Counted from the stretch's first letter, positions 35,301 through 44,739 are shown. The stretch is DNA of 54,692 bases from Oligoflexia bacterium (GCA_015232355.1 JADFZW010000031.1:1-54692), one strand, 5' to 3'. The notes: generated by a model not told the origin, from the letters alone. Made by a program: numbers and translations.

Positions 35301-35833
35301 AAAAAATTATCTATGTAAGTTGGAACAAGACCGGTTAAAACATTTGGCACTTCTTTTTCAGAAATTTTTTTAACATCTGTTCCGCCTGCTTTTAAAGTTA
35401 TTACTTCTCCTGTGTGGCCTGAGGAAATCAATTTTACAGCATCATCAAAATTAATTAAATTTCGTTTTATGGCCTCACCCAGAGGTAAATATTCTGAAGT
35501 ATTTTTTTTATCTTTGTTTTTTACATCATTTTTAACATCGATTTCTATTAAATAATTATTTAAGGTGGTAAACGCATTTGTTATATCTTCAACAACCTTA
35601 TTAACTTTACTAACAGTATTAACATCACTTACATTAACAACTGGAGGTGAACATGAATCATTATTCTTTGAAGATATTTTATCTTTATTTTGTTCTTCTA
35701 TTTTTTGTTCTTCGCTAGCTAAAATTTGTTTAGTGTTAATTATTGAACCAATAACTAAAAGAGCTATAACAACAACAACAAGAACAACTGTTTTGTTTGT
35801 TCTTGACGTACTACTTTTGATTGTACTTCTCAT
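32399..35833 (-). CDS. very large secreted protein with beta-rich centre and helical C-terminus
   Basis: A 1144-residue protein with an N-terminal hydrophobic segment (about 15-32, then ILAS). Residues about 150-330 are rich in Gly/Ser and alternating strands (LTLSGNLGHSLSS, GISHTDNG, GAGLDYTHNL, IDLTAGLDTNYVSVDAGV), like part of a beta barrel or beta-solenoid. Residues about 650-800 form another domain with IWGFGGLVLQAQIND and GHGQGINITIERKLG. The last 300 residues are charged helices ending in an acidic Asn/Ser/Asp tail encoded by short repeats. No family recognised. GGAG lies seven bases before the ATG. Confidence 0.65.
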   Translation of the reverse strand: MRSTIKSSTSRTNKTVVLVVVVIALLVIGSIINTKQILASEEQKIEEQNKDKISSKNNDSCSPPVVNVSDVNTVSKVNKVVEDITNAFTTLNNYLIEIDVKNDVKNKDKKNTSEYLPLGEAIKRNLINFDDAVKLISSGHTGEVITLKAGGTDVKKISEKEVPNVLTGLVPTYIDNFLVWHSPPSRSGKVSSKPDTKMDFSYLKLSSPFALTLSGNLGHSLSSTSNTSGSIGIDNKTFDIGISHTDNGNKTGMWFSGTPGWYGAGLDYTHNLEDGQLWATSEGGAFRIGASVAGAKDFLGVGGNAKMILPSGAELGIGGYISISKDRAVKYLGPYPKDGPNKALKDLHLIEITDRSKNGGRIDLTAGLDTNYVSVDAGVRASANEGHKDIHRFYVSLDKVQEAIKEADDTPGVLRILGLGKKLENIPDIDNPHLWHVGEEVIVSNEKSMSGAFVLGVSTAKGLVNVKAGLAGTVSGFFDVAVRKIEGKEGDQSGTKIEVSISPKKITEIGAFVEFLKFLSLSGAKDVALALRQSFVFDFSNPKARLAYRKLIEDGVLPNGILSDPKIIGDREAEHLLDSVKKEELILNKIGVKRTYLEKIDIPSYKFFAGIVLPIVTYIKKWAGLSISLLKANAKVVATNGEIAVSRETEQFEKTVEKLFMGTQTKGVYATSRRNHKKGDSNKNEEHIWGFGGLVLQAQINDNNVLLNSHNSVRQSINNYFNTSFSEFKHLGHGQGINITIERKLGAEDLEKLVQKGHQHVSFAHSKTNIPRNMLHKLITDLESRGNDQRAEILRKFFDNVSNLENIIKGHSGIKAFGAIHLLLGGDERDLTIKITSTSQSKPVEDAKLLAVKWAGHGDRKSKIVPQNDSKTIKKFYKDVRKTLADIEQGLKDVEDDPYLVGDNDLLKDVSANRESKLTRRNALISARETLLGMLDLDKQKVSLKDQAKIYKKLSKRNLNIKQRLVLLQNKYEETINYNNSEKRNSIIKRYDKVIALLKSIKDEEKKINADPLMNKVYHQEYKKRLLSELNNNKQDALKLISLSSLKDDFSDEDRDELLVLKEKMTANRLWGLVGPSLKANKISSLIDVEREKRWKIVKANRSNYLGNKSKDDDKEDDGNNGNSNESDNESDNDGDKFFDVVDN

Positions 35834-36172
35834 CCCCTATCTCCAAACATGTAATTTTTTATCTATTTATAAATTAAATTAAATTAAAATTAAAATTAAA
35901 TTAAAATAAAATTATCAAGCTAAACATTTTTAAATAATAGAGTGATTTTTTCTAATTTTTCTTATTTACTTCAAAATTCAATACTTCTGATTCATTTTGG
36001 AGATTGATAAATGTGAATAAAAATTATTTAAGTGCACACAAACAAGGGCATACTCTACTAAAGCCATGCTCTACTATTATTCTACTATTGCCGGCCAGAA
36101 GATATCATGATAACTATCTTCTCTCATTAATGAACGATTAATATGCTATTTAATCAACAAAGGAGTACTTCT

Positions 36173-36931
36173 ATGAAACAAATTTTGAATCACACTTTGA
36201 AACACACTTTTTTTATTTTTATTATCTCCCTATTTTGTATGGCAAATCTATTCGCCATTACTCCCACAATAAAAAGCGAAAATACCATTCATGAAGGAGT
36301 AAAAAATTATAACGTTCATTGGAATTTTTGGGTTAGAGTTGATGGTCAAGTCACCAATCCAAGTGATAGTTTTTTTAAAGATTACGAACAAATTCATCCC
36401 GCAATTACCAAGCTTATAAATGATATCGGCGCAGGAACTGCGACTGCCAAGAGCGAAGAAGAAGTTTGGATTAAAGTTCAAAAGGTTTGGAATTTTTTAA
36501 GTCAAAAAGTACAAGTTAACAATCAAGATTATGCAACTCTCGTTGTAAATGGCAATTGGCCATCACTTCTTTTACATGCTCAATATTATCAAACAAACAA
36601 TAAATTGGTTTGGGCCGCATGTTTTTCTAAAGCACATCTCTTTGCAATTCTCCTTGGAAGAGTTGGAATTCCAAGGTGGAGAATAGCTATTGCCAATGCT
36701 CATCATAGCGAAAATGGAGCACCATCTACTGCTACTCATGTGTATGTTGCTTTTTATACAGGCGGAAAGTGGTTATATTTAGATCCTACTTGGGTTTATT
36801 CAAAACCTACTCTGCCATCATATGAGAGTAGAACTTCTGTAGGCAACTTTCAAAGCGTTGATTACAAACATCCTTACAGTGTTTTGCCGATTCCACTTTC
36901 GGGATTAAATCTTGTTCCGTTGTTAAATTAA
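36173..36931 (+). CDS. secreted transglutaminase-like cysteine protein
   Basis: A 252-residue protein with a signal peptide (cleavage near LFA). Residues about 95-210 fit the transglutaminase-like core: WAACFSKAHLFAILLGRVGIP (Cys150), THVYVAFYTGGKW (His189) and LYLDPTW (Asp204), giving the Cys-His-Asp triad in the usual order and spacing. Members can be proteases, amidases or cross-linking enzymes, so the reaction is open. AAAGGAG eight bases before ATG 36173 decides the start over ATG 36143. The 339-bp gap upstream (35834-36172) holds an ATTAAA-rich tract and a CATACTC-like imperfect repeat near 36055 but no gene. Confidence 0.75.
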   Translation: MKQILNHTLKHTFFIFIISLFCMANLFAITPTIKSENTIHEGVKNYNVHWNFWVRVDGQVTNPSDSFFKDYEQIHPAITKLINDIGAGTATAKSEEEVWIKVQKVWNFLSQKVQVNNQDYATLVVNGNWPSLLLHAQYYQTNNKLVWAACFSKAHLFAILLGRVGIPRWRIAIANAHHSENGAPSTATHVYVAFYTGGKWLYLDPTWVYSKPTLPSYESRTSVGNFQSVDYKHPYSVLPIPLSGLNLVPLLN

Positions 36932-36987
36932 GCAAAAAGATCTTCTAGGGTTATTATGCATTGTAGATTGGTAACAGCTTTGATTTT

Positions 36988-37041
36988 AATCTCGGATTTT
37001 GTCCTATTAAACAAAATCCGAGATTGAAATAGCTTTTTTTT
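36988..37041 (+). terminator. Rho-independent terminator between convergent genes
   Basis: A 15-bp perfect stem: AATCTCGGATTTTGT (36988-37002), an 8-nt loop and ACAAAATCCGAGATT (37011-37025), followed by a run of eight T at 37034-37041. It serves the transglutaminase-like gene and overlaps the end of the opposing gene. Confidence 0.8.
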
Positions 37042-39544
37042 ACTGAACAGTTCGATTTTTCTTCAAACCATAAATAACATTTTGTCTTAGATAATTTCGG
37101 TAGGTGCAAATTCTGCTAGGATATCCAACATCATAGTAAACACCACTAAAATCAACATCTAATTTACTAATTGGATCTAATCCTAATTCAGTTCTTATTC
37201 TGTTCCATTCACTCTTTGCTTCAGCACCATCACACACTTTCCAAATATCTCTTCCAGTGGAAATTCCTATTCTATTACTAAGTGGTAGTGATAATAAAAT
37301 TGCACATGCCTCTCCATATTTATCATAGTATTCTCGGTTGTAACCATCCTCGCTTAGATTAGCTATCTTTCTCGTGGCGCTCACGATGTTTTCTCTTAAT
37401 ACATAAAAGCGAACAAAGACATCCAAATTATCTCTTACTACAGTTTGAGCAGTTTCACGTTCTTTGATGGCCTGATTGTAATTAACACTATCGGCACCTT
37501 GCTCATCCATTAAACGTAAAATCATATCTTTTTCTTTTAATATTAACATCTCTTCTTCTTTGGGAGTTAAGAGTCCTAATTCTATCCGTGCTTCTAGATC
37601 AGACTTTAATACTTCAGTAACTCTTGCAAGTAAAAATAGAGTCCCATCAGTAGAGAATTTTAAAATTTGTGCTATATTTGTAATTCTATTTTTTGCAGAA
37701 TTAGCGTTATTGTTTAGGTTGAAAAGTATTTCATCTACTTTTTGTTTTGTTAGATATGTTAGTTGAAGTTGTATTGGACATCCAGATTTAGTTTTTAGAT
37801 ATTTATTTTGAAACTTATCTTTAAGTTTATTTAGTCCATATTTAAGATTTACACTTTTGTAATTTTTTTCGATGTTACCTAAAGTTAAAGCTTGAATACA
37901 GGAATCTTCACTGCCATCATATTTTAAATATTTTCTGATTACATCGCCTGCATCTTTAAGATAAGAAGAAATTTTCGTAAGTCCCTTCTCGGCCGAAAGT
38001 TTATAGGGAAATTCTGAATTTTTTGCCTTATTTAAGAGGACTTCAGGATCTTTAATTCTTCGCTTGTTTAAGTCATTATCAATATCAGCATTTACTTTAG
38101 CAAATATAAAAGAAATCCTTTTGGAAATTATATCTAGAACTAAAGTTAAAGTTGAATCATCAATTCTATCACCATTAACTCCATAATTTTTTTTGATATA
38201 CTCAAAGACTAATTTCTGATGACAAGCACGTCCTTCGTAACTAGAACAGGTAGTGATTACGGCAGGGATATTTTCATAATTTTCTCCATCTGGTTTAGTA
38301 ATTAAAATATATGGAATGTAATCTGCTAAAAATCTCGCTAAAAAATATGATTGCCCCAATTTTAAAAGTATACTTGATGGATCATAGGATCCACTGCCAC
38401 CATCACTATTTCCTAGTGATGATCCACCCATTAATGCTGAAATTTCTCCTAGTGAATTGTAGATGAGATTATATTTATCGCCAGTACCGTCCTTAAAGGT
38501 CTCCTCTAATTTTTTATATTTTCCTATAACTTGATTTTGAATCATCTCTGCAGAAGCAACTTTTGAGAGGAGTTCATTTTGTTCTTGAGCATCGCTGGTA
38601 GATGATGGTGGTAATCCTCTCTGAATTGTCTTGATCCAATTTTGAACAACAACCAATGCTTTGGCCTCAATCTCATGTCCTGGCCATACCTGAGCATTGT
38701 TATAAGGATTTCCCATTTCTAATCCTTTCATTATTCTTTTTATTACATTAATTTCATCTTTCTTTTCACAATAATAATTTCCCTGCATCTCAATCATGCA
38801 CATATAAGAGTGATAGAGTATTTCTTGATCTAATTTGCTTATATATTTTTCCCAACGATATTTAACAATAAAAGAAGTTAAAGTAGTAACTAAACTACCT
38901 ACAACATTTCCCACACTTCCCCATATAGGATTTGTGGTTGCGACCGATGCAACTCCTCCTGCTAAACTAACCATTCCTGAGATTACATTGGCCGCCACTT
39001 CTGGTTTGGACATAAAACATTGATTAAGCAAATTAGCAGTGTCCATTACCCGACTCATCTCTCCCATAACATCATTTAAAGTATACTTTGCAATCTCATC
39101 AGCAGCACTAACTCCACCAACTGTGATTTGTGCATGAGTTGCAATTTGATTTGTTTTGGCCTCGATAATTTTTGTCATCCATGCGACCCGTTCTTCGTCG
39201 CTGCCAGAGGAATCGTAGGCCATTTGGTATTGCTCTAATTCAGCATTATATCCAAGTAATTCATGTTCAAAATTTTTATTTTTTTGATAGAGAGTAAAAT
39301 ATTTATTAACTCTCTCTACTGCTTGTATAGAGCGATCACTGATTGGACAATTCTCTTTATCTCTAAGAGCGCGCATATTTGCTAATAAAATTTCTGTCTG
39401 TTGTAAGGCATAGGCAGTATTACTTCCGACAAACGAACAACTTCCTGAGTAAGCAAAACTCTCTTTAGAAAATGAGATCATTAATGAGATCATTAATAAA
39501 AAGGAAAAAAATAGTATAGACAATGACTGACGTTTCATATTCAT
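37040..39544 (-). CDS. large secreted helical protein of unknown function
   Basis: An 834-residue exported protein (signal peptide ending near SFAYS). It is mostly alpha-helical, with a Gly/Ala/Val-rich hydrophobic hairpin at about 184-220 (VISGMVSLAGGVASVATTNP ... VVGSLVTTLTSFIV) that could insert in a membrane. About ten scattered Cys suggest disulfides. No family recognised; such an amphipathic hairpin inside long helices is seen in some pore-forming toxins, but that is only a possibility. ATG 39544 has GGAG six bases upstream (the TTG at 39556 is rejected). Confidence 0.65.
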   Translation of the reverse strand: MNMKRQSLSILFFSFLLMISLMISFSKESFAYSGSCSFVGSNTAYALQQTEILLANMRALRDKENCPISDRSIQAVERVNKYFTLYQKNKNFEHELLGYNAELEQYQMAYDSSGSDEERVAWMTKIIEAKTNQIATHAQITVGGVSAADEIAKYTLNDVMGEMSRVMDTANLLNQCFMSKPEVAANVISGMVSLAGGVASVATTNPIWGSVGNVVGSLVTTLTSFIVKYRWEKYISKLDQEILYHSYMCMIEMQGNYYCEKKDEINVIKRIMKGLEMGNPYNNAQVWPGHEIEAKALVVVQNWIKTIQRGLPPSSTSDAQEQNELLSKVASAEMIQNQVIGKYKKLEETFKDGTGDKYNLIYNSLGEISALMGGSSLGNSDGGSGSYDPSSILLKLGQSYFLARFLADYIPYILITKPDGENYENIPAVITTCSSYEGRACHQKLVFEYIKKNYGVNGDRIDDSTLTLVLDIISKRISFIFAKVNADIDNDLNKRRIKDPEVLLNKAKNSEFPYKLSAEKGLTKISSYLKDAGDVIRKYLKYDGSEDSCIQALTLGNIEKNYKSVNLKYGLNKLKDKFQNKYLKTKSGCPIQLQLTYLTKQKVDEILFNLNNNANSAKNRITNIAQILKFSTDGTLFLLARVTEVLKSDLEARIELGLLTPKEEEMLILKEKDMILRLMDEQGADSVNYNQAIKERETAQTVVRDNLDVFVRFYVLRENIVSATRKIANLSEDGYNREYYDKYGEACAILLSLPLSNRIGISTGRDIWKVCDGAEAKSEWNRIRTELGLDPISKLDVDFSGVYYDVGYPSRICTYRNYLRQNVIYGLKKNRTVQ

Positions 39545-39715
39545 AAAAATCTCCAATCATCTAAATTTAAATTAAGATGAGAATGCTAAAAGGTTCATTT
39601 AATTCTAAAATCTTAGTGAACTTAAGTAAATTATTTTTTTGTCAACTTATTGTGTGCTAGTTGAAAATTTATTAACATTTTATTACATTGATAACTTTAT
39701 ATTAATAACTTACTA

Positions 39716-40402
39716 TTATTTGATGTCAGAGTATGGTGATTTGTTTTCTACACCTTTACAGGCAGCAGGATTTAATTTTTCAAGAATGTCGTGACTAGCA
39801 TAAATTCCAGCGGCAACGATATGGTATTTACCTGTAATTTTATCTTTATCGCATTTCATTGAAAAAGTTATTTTCTCTATTTTTTGTTCTGTTTCTGGCC
39901 TAGTCCAAAGATATGGAGACCAACAACCCTTTGGATGAACAGTGGCCGCATAGTTGAATTGTTCACCCATTTTATATCCATTTCCAAAATCATAGTGTGG
40001 AGTTACTACTTTTTCTAGTGCTGGCTTTACTGGATGTAATACTACCATTTTAAAATCCTGATGTGAGGTCGCAGTTAATCCCTCTATATAATAACCAGCA
40101 AAGACATAATTGTCCTTACAAAAGCGATGTTTGTTCATTTTGCTTATTGCAGAGTTTGGATCCTCTCTCGTGCCTAAACCTATTTCGCTAATCCATTTAC
40201 ATGAGGTCTCTACTGCTGTTCTGGCGGCCACTATTTGTCCATCTCTTGAATCACATTTTTCATTAGGGTCGAATGCTGGTGCTTCAAATGCTTGAGCTGG
40301 TGCCGGAGCTGGAGCTGGGGATGTAACAGGAGCAGCTGCTTGAACAGTAGTTAATACACATATAAAAAGTGAAAGTGTTGTTAACAATAAAACAATTTTC
40401 AT
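39716..40402 (-). CDS. periplasmic single Cache domain protein
   Basis: A 228-residue exported protein: signal peptide to QAA, an Ala/Pro linker (APAPAPAQ), then a domain with YVFAGYYIEGL, FKMVVLHPVKPAL, DFGNGYKMGEQFNYAA, GCWSPYLWTRPETEQ and IVAAGIY. These match the strand-loop pattern of single Cache (sCache_2) sensor domains ('lahP..p.l.G ... G.GwvdY.w..P ... w.vgaGiY'). It has no membrane kinase or receptor part, so it is a free ligand-binding domain. ATG 40402 has GAAGGA nine bases upstream; an upstream ATG at 40441 overlaps the preceding stop as TAATG and could also be used by translational coupling. Confidence 0.7.
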   Translation of the reverse strand: MKIVLLLTTLSLFICVLTTVQAAAPVTSPAPAPAPAQAFEAPAFDPNEKCDSRDGQIVAARTAVETSCKWISEIGLGTREDPNSAISKMNKHRFCKDNYVFAGYYIEGLTATSHQDFKMVVLHPVKPALEKVVTPHYDFGNGYKMGEQFNYAATVHPKGCWSPYLWTRPETEQKIEKITFSMKCDKDKITGKYHIVAAGIYASHDILEKLNPAACKGVENKSPYSDIK

Positions 40403-40440
40403 CCTTGATTTTCCTTCTATAAAAAAATATTTTATTAACA

Positions 40441-41688
40441 TTAGAAGCTATAGCCAACATTAAAAACATATCCTTTAGTTTTACTTGAGAATAGATATGT
40501 AAATCCTCCTCTTAAATACCTGATCAAATCAGCTCGAGATTTTACACTTCCTAATGAAAAACCAAATTCATTATATTGTTCAAGATATAGTTTATCTCCG
40601 AAGAAACGAGTATCGACTACAAATATTTCACTTTCAGAATCCCAAGTAGAAATTTTATGAGGAATAGAAACCATAAAACCATTTCTAAAAACAGTATTTG
40701 ATAATTTTGGATTGGATTCATAACCTGCAATTTTAATTTTTATAGTTTGATAGTACCCTAACATATTTCCTAAATTTAAATGAACTTTTTGTAAATCCCA
40801 AGTGTAACTGCTGGTCATTGATCCTGAAACAATTTGTCCAACTGATGCCATATCAACTGAACCGGCAACACCAGTTCCCATTGATGGAGTTAATATCCAA
40901 TTATCAATTACTGGAAATTTGAAGCTAGCAGATATACCTACATTGTAGCTTTTTGCATCTTCAACTTTAAGATAGTTAAGAGGAATATCGAAGATTAATT
41001 GTTTGCGAGGATCACTAGCAAATCTTATTGTATATGATAATGGTAATGTGTAGTTGCTTGCATTTAATCCAGATGCTTTATATAAACCATATTGAAGTCC
41101 TATTCCAAATAAATTGCTTGTATCTTTTGCTCCACCAGCAGTTGTAGTTGATGATGATGGATTAAATCCTCTATTAAAATCAGCAGTAACCATACCACCC
41201 ATCAAGCTGGTTGGGTTTCCGGCAACTGGATCATAAGGTGAAAGTTCTGCCATTTTTTTCAAGATATCATTTAAGGTAGCTTGGCCATCTTTTTTCAACC
41301 AATCTTTAAATTGATCATTAGTAGCATCTCTACTTGTACCAGAAAAAGTTTTATTGATTCCCATTAAAGGAACACTTAGAACTAAATCTGTTGAACCGCT
41401 AGCATAGCTTAATGACATCGGTAATCCACGAAAATCAAGATTGATTCCTACACTACCAGTGCCAGAATATCCTGGAAAATTATTTGATATCTGATTTAAT
41501 TTAACTGCTGAAAGCACATCTTCAAATTTTGAGTATCCGAATTGTTTTGTAACTCCCTCTACTGTCATAGTCAAATTAAAGACATTTGCAAAAGCAGAAG
41601 GTAAAAGCAATATAATAACAAGACAACACCAACAAAAACTAAAAATTAATCTTGAATTCAAACTAAGAAAAAATTTACCTCTCTTCAT
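40441..41688 (-). CDS. outer-membrane beta-barrel protein
   Basis: A 415-residue protein with a signal peptide (cleavage near AFA) and a C-terminal region of amphipathic strands ending in YVFNVGYSF, with terminal Phe as required by the BAM machinery. Strands such as LPLSYTIRFASDP, LIFDIPLNYLKV and SYNVGISASFKFP are visible. The N-terminal 150 residues may form a separate plug or passenger. No specific family. It is immediately upstream of the Cache protein (TAATG junction), so they are probably co-translated. GAAGGGAGG precedes ATG 41688. Confidence 0.75.
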   Translation of the reverse strand: MKRGKFFLSLNSRLIFSFCWCCLVIILLLPSAFANVFNLTMTVEGVTKQFGYSKFEDVLSAVKLNQISNNFPGYSGTGSVGINLDFRGLPMSLSYASGSTDLVLSVPLMGINKTFSGTSRDATNDQFKDWLKKDGQATLNDILKKMAELSPYDPVAGNPTSLMGGMVTADFNRGFNPSSSTTTAGGAKDTSNLFGIGLQYGLYKASGLNASNYTLPLSYTIRFASDPRKQLIFDIPLNYLKVEDAKSYNVGISASFKFPVIDNWILTPSMGTGVAGSVDMASVGQIVSGSMTSSYTWDLQKVHLNLGNMLGYYQTIKIKIAGYESNPKLSNTVFRNGFMVSIPHKISTWDSESEIFVVDTRFFGDKLYLEQYNEFGFSLGSVKSRADLIRYLRGGFTYLFSSKTKGYVFNVGYSF

Positions 41689-41734
41689 AAACCTCCCTTC
41701 CATTTTAATTTTAATTTTTAGACTTTTTTTTAGT

Positions 41735-43636
41735 CTATAATTTAATGTATTCTAAATTAGTACGTACTTTATATAATGCCTTATTTATGAATACTTCTGC
41801 TACTTTTTTCTTTGTTTTAGATTTTAAAGCATCAAGAATCAACAAGTAACTAATTAGAATATCGACTCCCATATCACAGAGACGACGGGAGTGATAATCT
41901 AGGAAGCTAAAGTTAGAATTAGAATTAGAATTTATACCTAATTCTGAGATAGCAGTATTAACTGAGGTAAATGCTTTAGAAATATTTTTACTTTCACTGT
42001 ATGATTTTACGTGAGCTACTGCCAATTCCAATGAGGTTCTCATACTTCGAGCAGTTTCAAACATTTCGGCCATAGCAGAAAATGCTTCAGATCCAATTTC
42101 AGATCCTGCTTCAGATTCTGTTTGAGATTCTAAGGCAATAAATTTACTCTCGTATTCATTTAGTCGTTCAAAGAGTACTCCTCCAATTATTCCACCTATT
42201 GCTGCAATAACTTGTAACTGAGAAGTGCCTTCATATATGTTGGTAATTCGAATATCCCGATAAAGTCGCTCAACTGCAAATTCATTGGTGTAACCAACTC
42301 CTCCATGTATCTGAATGGCATCATAACAAATCTTATTTCCCATCTCAGTGGTTGCCAATTTCACCAATGGAGTAAATAGTGATGCAAATTTGTTGTATTT
42401 TTGTAAATCTTCAATCACATCCGCTTTTGTTTCGGGATGATGTTCTAAACGATCATCTAATCCTTCCTTGATATCTACTATTCTTGCAGTTTCATAGAGG
42501 AGTGAGCGCATACCTGCAATATTAACACTCATATCTAACAACATTTCTGCAATAGGAGCTAAAGATTTAATTGGTTTTTTAAATTGGATTCTGTTGTGGG
42601 CATATTTCAAAGCTTCTCTGTATGCTGCCTCTGAAATTCCTACTGCTTGGGCCGCAACTCCGAGACGAGCACTATTCATTAAATATAAAGTATATTTTAA
42701 CAAACCAAAACGACGTTTACCGAGTAGTTCTGCAGGTGCATTGTTAAATTGCAATTCACAAGTAGGCGATCCATGAATTCCAAGTTTATGTTCAATTCTT
42801 CTAATTTTCATTTCTGGAGTTCGTTCATAGATAAAGAGAGAAAGTCCTCTACCATCGCTACTTCCATCTTCTGAGCGGGCCAACACTAGAGATATTTGAG
42901 CACAACCGTTGGTGATAAAACGTTTAACTCCATTTAATCTCCACTGCCCGCTACCGCTACTGTTACTGCTATCAATACTAATACCACTACTATCTTGAGT
43001 GGCCTTTAAAGAAACTGCTTGCAGATCAGAACCTGCATCTGGTTCGGTCAGGGCCATCGCACCCAACACCTCACCAGATGTAAAACGTGGTAGCAAGCGC
43101 TCTTTTTGTTCATTCGAACCAAATTTGCAAATGGTATCTGCTATTTCTTGCAAACCAAAGATATTCATCAGTGAAGCATCGGCCCTAGAGATAATTTCTA
43201 TCGCCATAGTATAAATTATTTTTGGTAAATTTAGTCCACCGTACTTTTGAGGAATAGAAAAACCCATCAACTCTGCTTGCTTTAATGCTTTGATCGCTCG
43301 AGCTGTAGCAGCAGCATATGCTACCTCTCCATCACCATTAATTTCATTTTTATAAAAAGTTGCACCCTCTTTATCTACTTCATCTGCATATGGAGCAACA
43401 GTATTGGCAGCAATATCACCAATGATTTTTAAAACGTGTTGATAATTTTCTAAAGCTTCTTCTACATTTTGAGGGGCCCAAGCATATTTTTCCCATGCTG
43501 AAAAATAATCTTCTTTGAGAGTTATTACTCGATTTAGATCCATATTTTTGAGATGAAAAATAATATCTTCGTTATCATTAAAAAAATTATTCAAATTATT
43601 ATTGGAATTATTATTAGAATTATTATTGGAATTCAT
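41735..43636 (-). CDS. acyl-CoA dehydrogenase with C-terminal extension
   Basis: FAD-dependent acyl-CoA oxidation (fatty-acid or amino-acid breakdown), passing electrons to the ETF encoded just upstream. Core motifs: MALTEPDAGSDLQ, GVKRFITNG, the flavin-contact QIHGGVGYTNEFAVERLYRD and the catalytic-base region ITNIYEGTSQLQ (Glu). At 633 residues it has a C-terminal extension like the FadE/DUF1974- or DmdC-type enzymes. Repeat-encoded additions occur: an Asn/Ser N-terminus of 12-bp units, a Ser/Gly patch near 215-235 and a Glu/Ser patch near 510. AAAGGA lies eight bases before the ATG. It is the third gene of the etfB-etfA-acd operon. Confidence 0.92.
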   Translation of the reverse strand: MNSNNNSNNNSNNNLNNFFNDNEDIIFHLKNMDLNRVITLKEDYFSAWEKYAWAPQNVEEALENYQHVLKIIGDIAANTVAPYADEVDKEGATFYKNEINGDGEVAYAAATARAIKALKQAELMGFSIPQKYGGLNLPKIIYTMAIEIISRADASLMNIFGLQEIADTICKFGSNEQKERLLPRFTSGEVLGAMALTEPDAGSDLQAVSLKATQDSSGISIDSSNSSGSGQWRLNGVKRFITNGCAQISLVLARSEDGSSDGRGLSLFIYERTPEMKIRRIEHKLGIHGSPTCELQFNNAPAELLGKRRFGLLKYTLYLMNSARLGVAAQAVGISEAAYREALKYAHNRIQFKKPIKSLAPIAEMLLDMSVNIAGMRSLLYETARIVDIKEGLDDRLEHHPETKADVIEDLQKYNKFASLFTPLVKLATTEMGNKICYDAIQIHGGVGYTNEFAVERLYRDIRITNIYEGTSQLQVIAAIGGIIGGVLFERLNEYESKFIALESQTESEAGSEIGSEAFSAMAEMFETARSMRTSLELAVAHVKSYSESKNISKAFTSVNTAISELGINSNSNSNFSFLDYHSRRLCDMGVDILISYLLILDALKSKTKKKVAEVFINKALYKVRTNLEYIKL

Positions 43637-43664
43637 TTCACATATCCTTTCTTTTTCTCGTCGT

Positions 43665-44711
43665 CTAAAGTTTATTTTTATATGCAGAAATTATTTTTGG
43701 TATTACATCCATTACATCACCTACGATACTATAGTGAGCGATAGAAAAGATGGGAGCATTTGGATCTTTATTGATGGCCAAAATTCTTTTTGCTTCTTCC
43801 ATTCCAGCTCGATGTTGAATCTGTCCAGATATTCCACAAGCAATGTAAAGAGTAGGTCTCACCGTAATTCCAGTTTGGCCTACTTGATGATCTTTAGTTA
43901 AAACTCCTGCATCGATTACGGGCCTTGAACCGGCAACTTCTCCTCCCAGAGTACGTGCTAAATCCTTTATCAAAGTAATGGCCCCCTCAGAACTGGCACC
44001 CATTCCAGCAGCAACAATAATCTTAGCATTCTTTAGATCGACACTCTTTTCTTTTAAAATAATTTCTACAACTTCAGTTTGAAAATCACTATCAAAGACA
44101 TTTAGATCACTTAATTTTTCATTCACAATAATTGCTTTTTTGTTAGGGTCTACACTATTTAAGCGCATTACTCCCTCTCTTACGGTTGCCATACTTGGTG
44201 ATGAATCGGGTGAAACAATTGTGGCCATAATATTTCCTCCAAATGCGGGCCTTATTTGCAAGAGAGTATTTTGGTAAGTTTTATTCTTGATTGTATATTC
44301 ACCCAGTTGCAAATCAGTACAATCAGCAGTCAATCCGCATTTGAGTTCTGATGCAATTCTTGGAGCAATATCTCTTCCTGTAGTAGTGGCACCGAAGAGA
44401 ACAATGTTAGGATTTAATTTTCTAATCAATGCACTAATTGCTTTAGCGTATGGAATGGAAGTAAAGTGTTTGAGTCTAGGATCATCGATAACATAAATTT
44501 CATCAAGACCATAGTGTGCAATATTTTCCAGCATTTCATTTTGAAGATGAAAATTAAATCCTAAAATTACTCCACAAACTTTAACATTCAAAGTTTTGGC
44601 CAACTCTGTTGCTTTGGAAATCAACTCCAAACTTACTTGTAAAACATTAACATTAACATTAACATTGCCATTGTTGTTTTCTATAAAAACTAAAATATTA
44701 TTTTCGCTCAT
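43665..44711 (-). CDS. etfA: electron transfer flavoprotein alpha subunit
   Basis: FAD-binding subunit that accepts electrons from acyl-CoA dehydrogenases. The C-terminal FAD domain shows GSRPVIDAGVLTKDHQVGQT, then YIACGISGQIQHRAGM and FSIAHYSIVGD, all diagnostic. The 348-residue length is slightly above the usual, in part because of a VNVNVNV stretch near the N-terminus (ACATTA repeats, about 44645-44670). The ribosome-binding GGAG is itself in a duplicated 9-bp ATATTGGAG unit. It follows etfB by 28 bp. Confidence 0.96.
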   Translation of the reverse strand: MSENNILVFIENNNGNVNVNVNVLQVSLELISKATELAKTLNVKVCGVILGFNFHLQNEMLENIAHYGLDEIYVIDDPRLKHFTSIPYAKAISALIRKLNPNIVLFGATTTGRDIAPRIASELKCGLTADCTDLQLGEYTIKNKTYQNTLLQIRPAFGGNIMATIVSPDSSPSMATVREGVMRLNSVDPNKKAIIVNEKLSDLNVFDSDFQTEVVEIILKEKSVDLKNAKIIVAAGMGASSEGAITLIKDLARTLGGEVAGSRPVIDAGVLTKDHQVGQTGITVRPTLYIACGISGQIQHRAGMEEAKRILAINKDPNAPIFSIAHYSIVGDVMDVIPKIISAYKNKL

Positions 44712-44739
44712 CTATTTCTCCAATATCTCCAATATCTTT

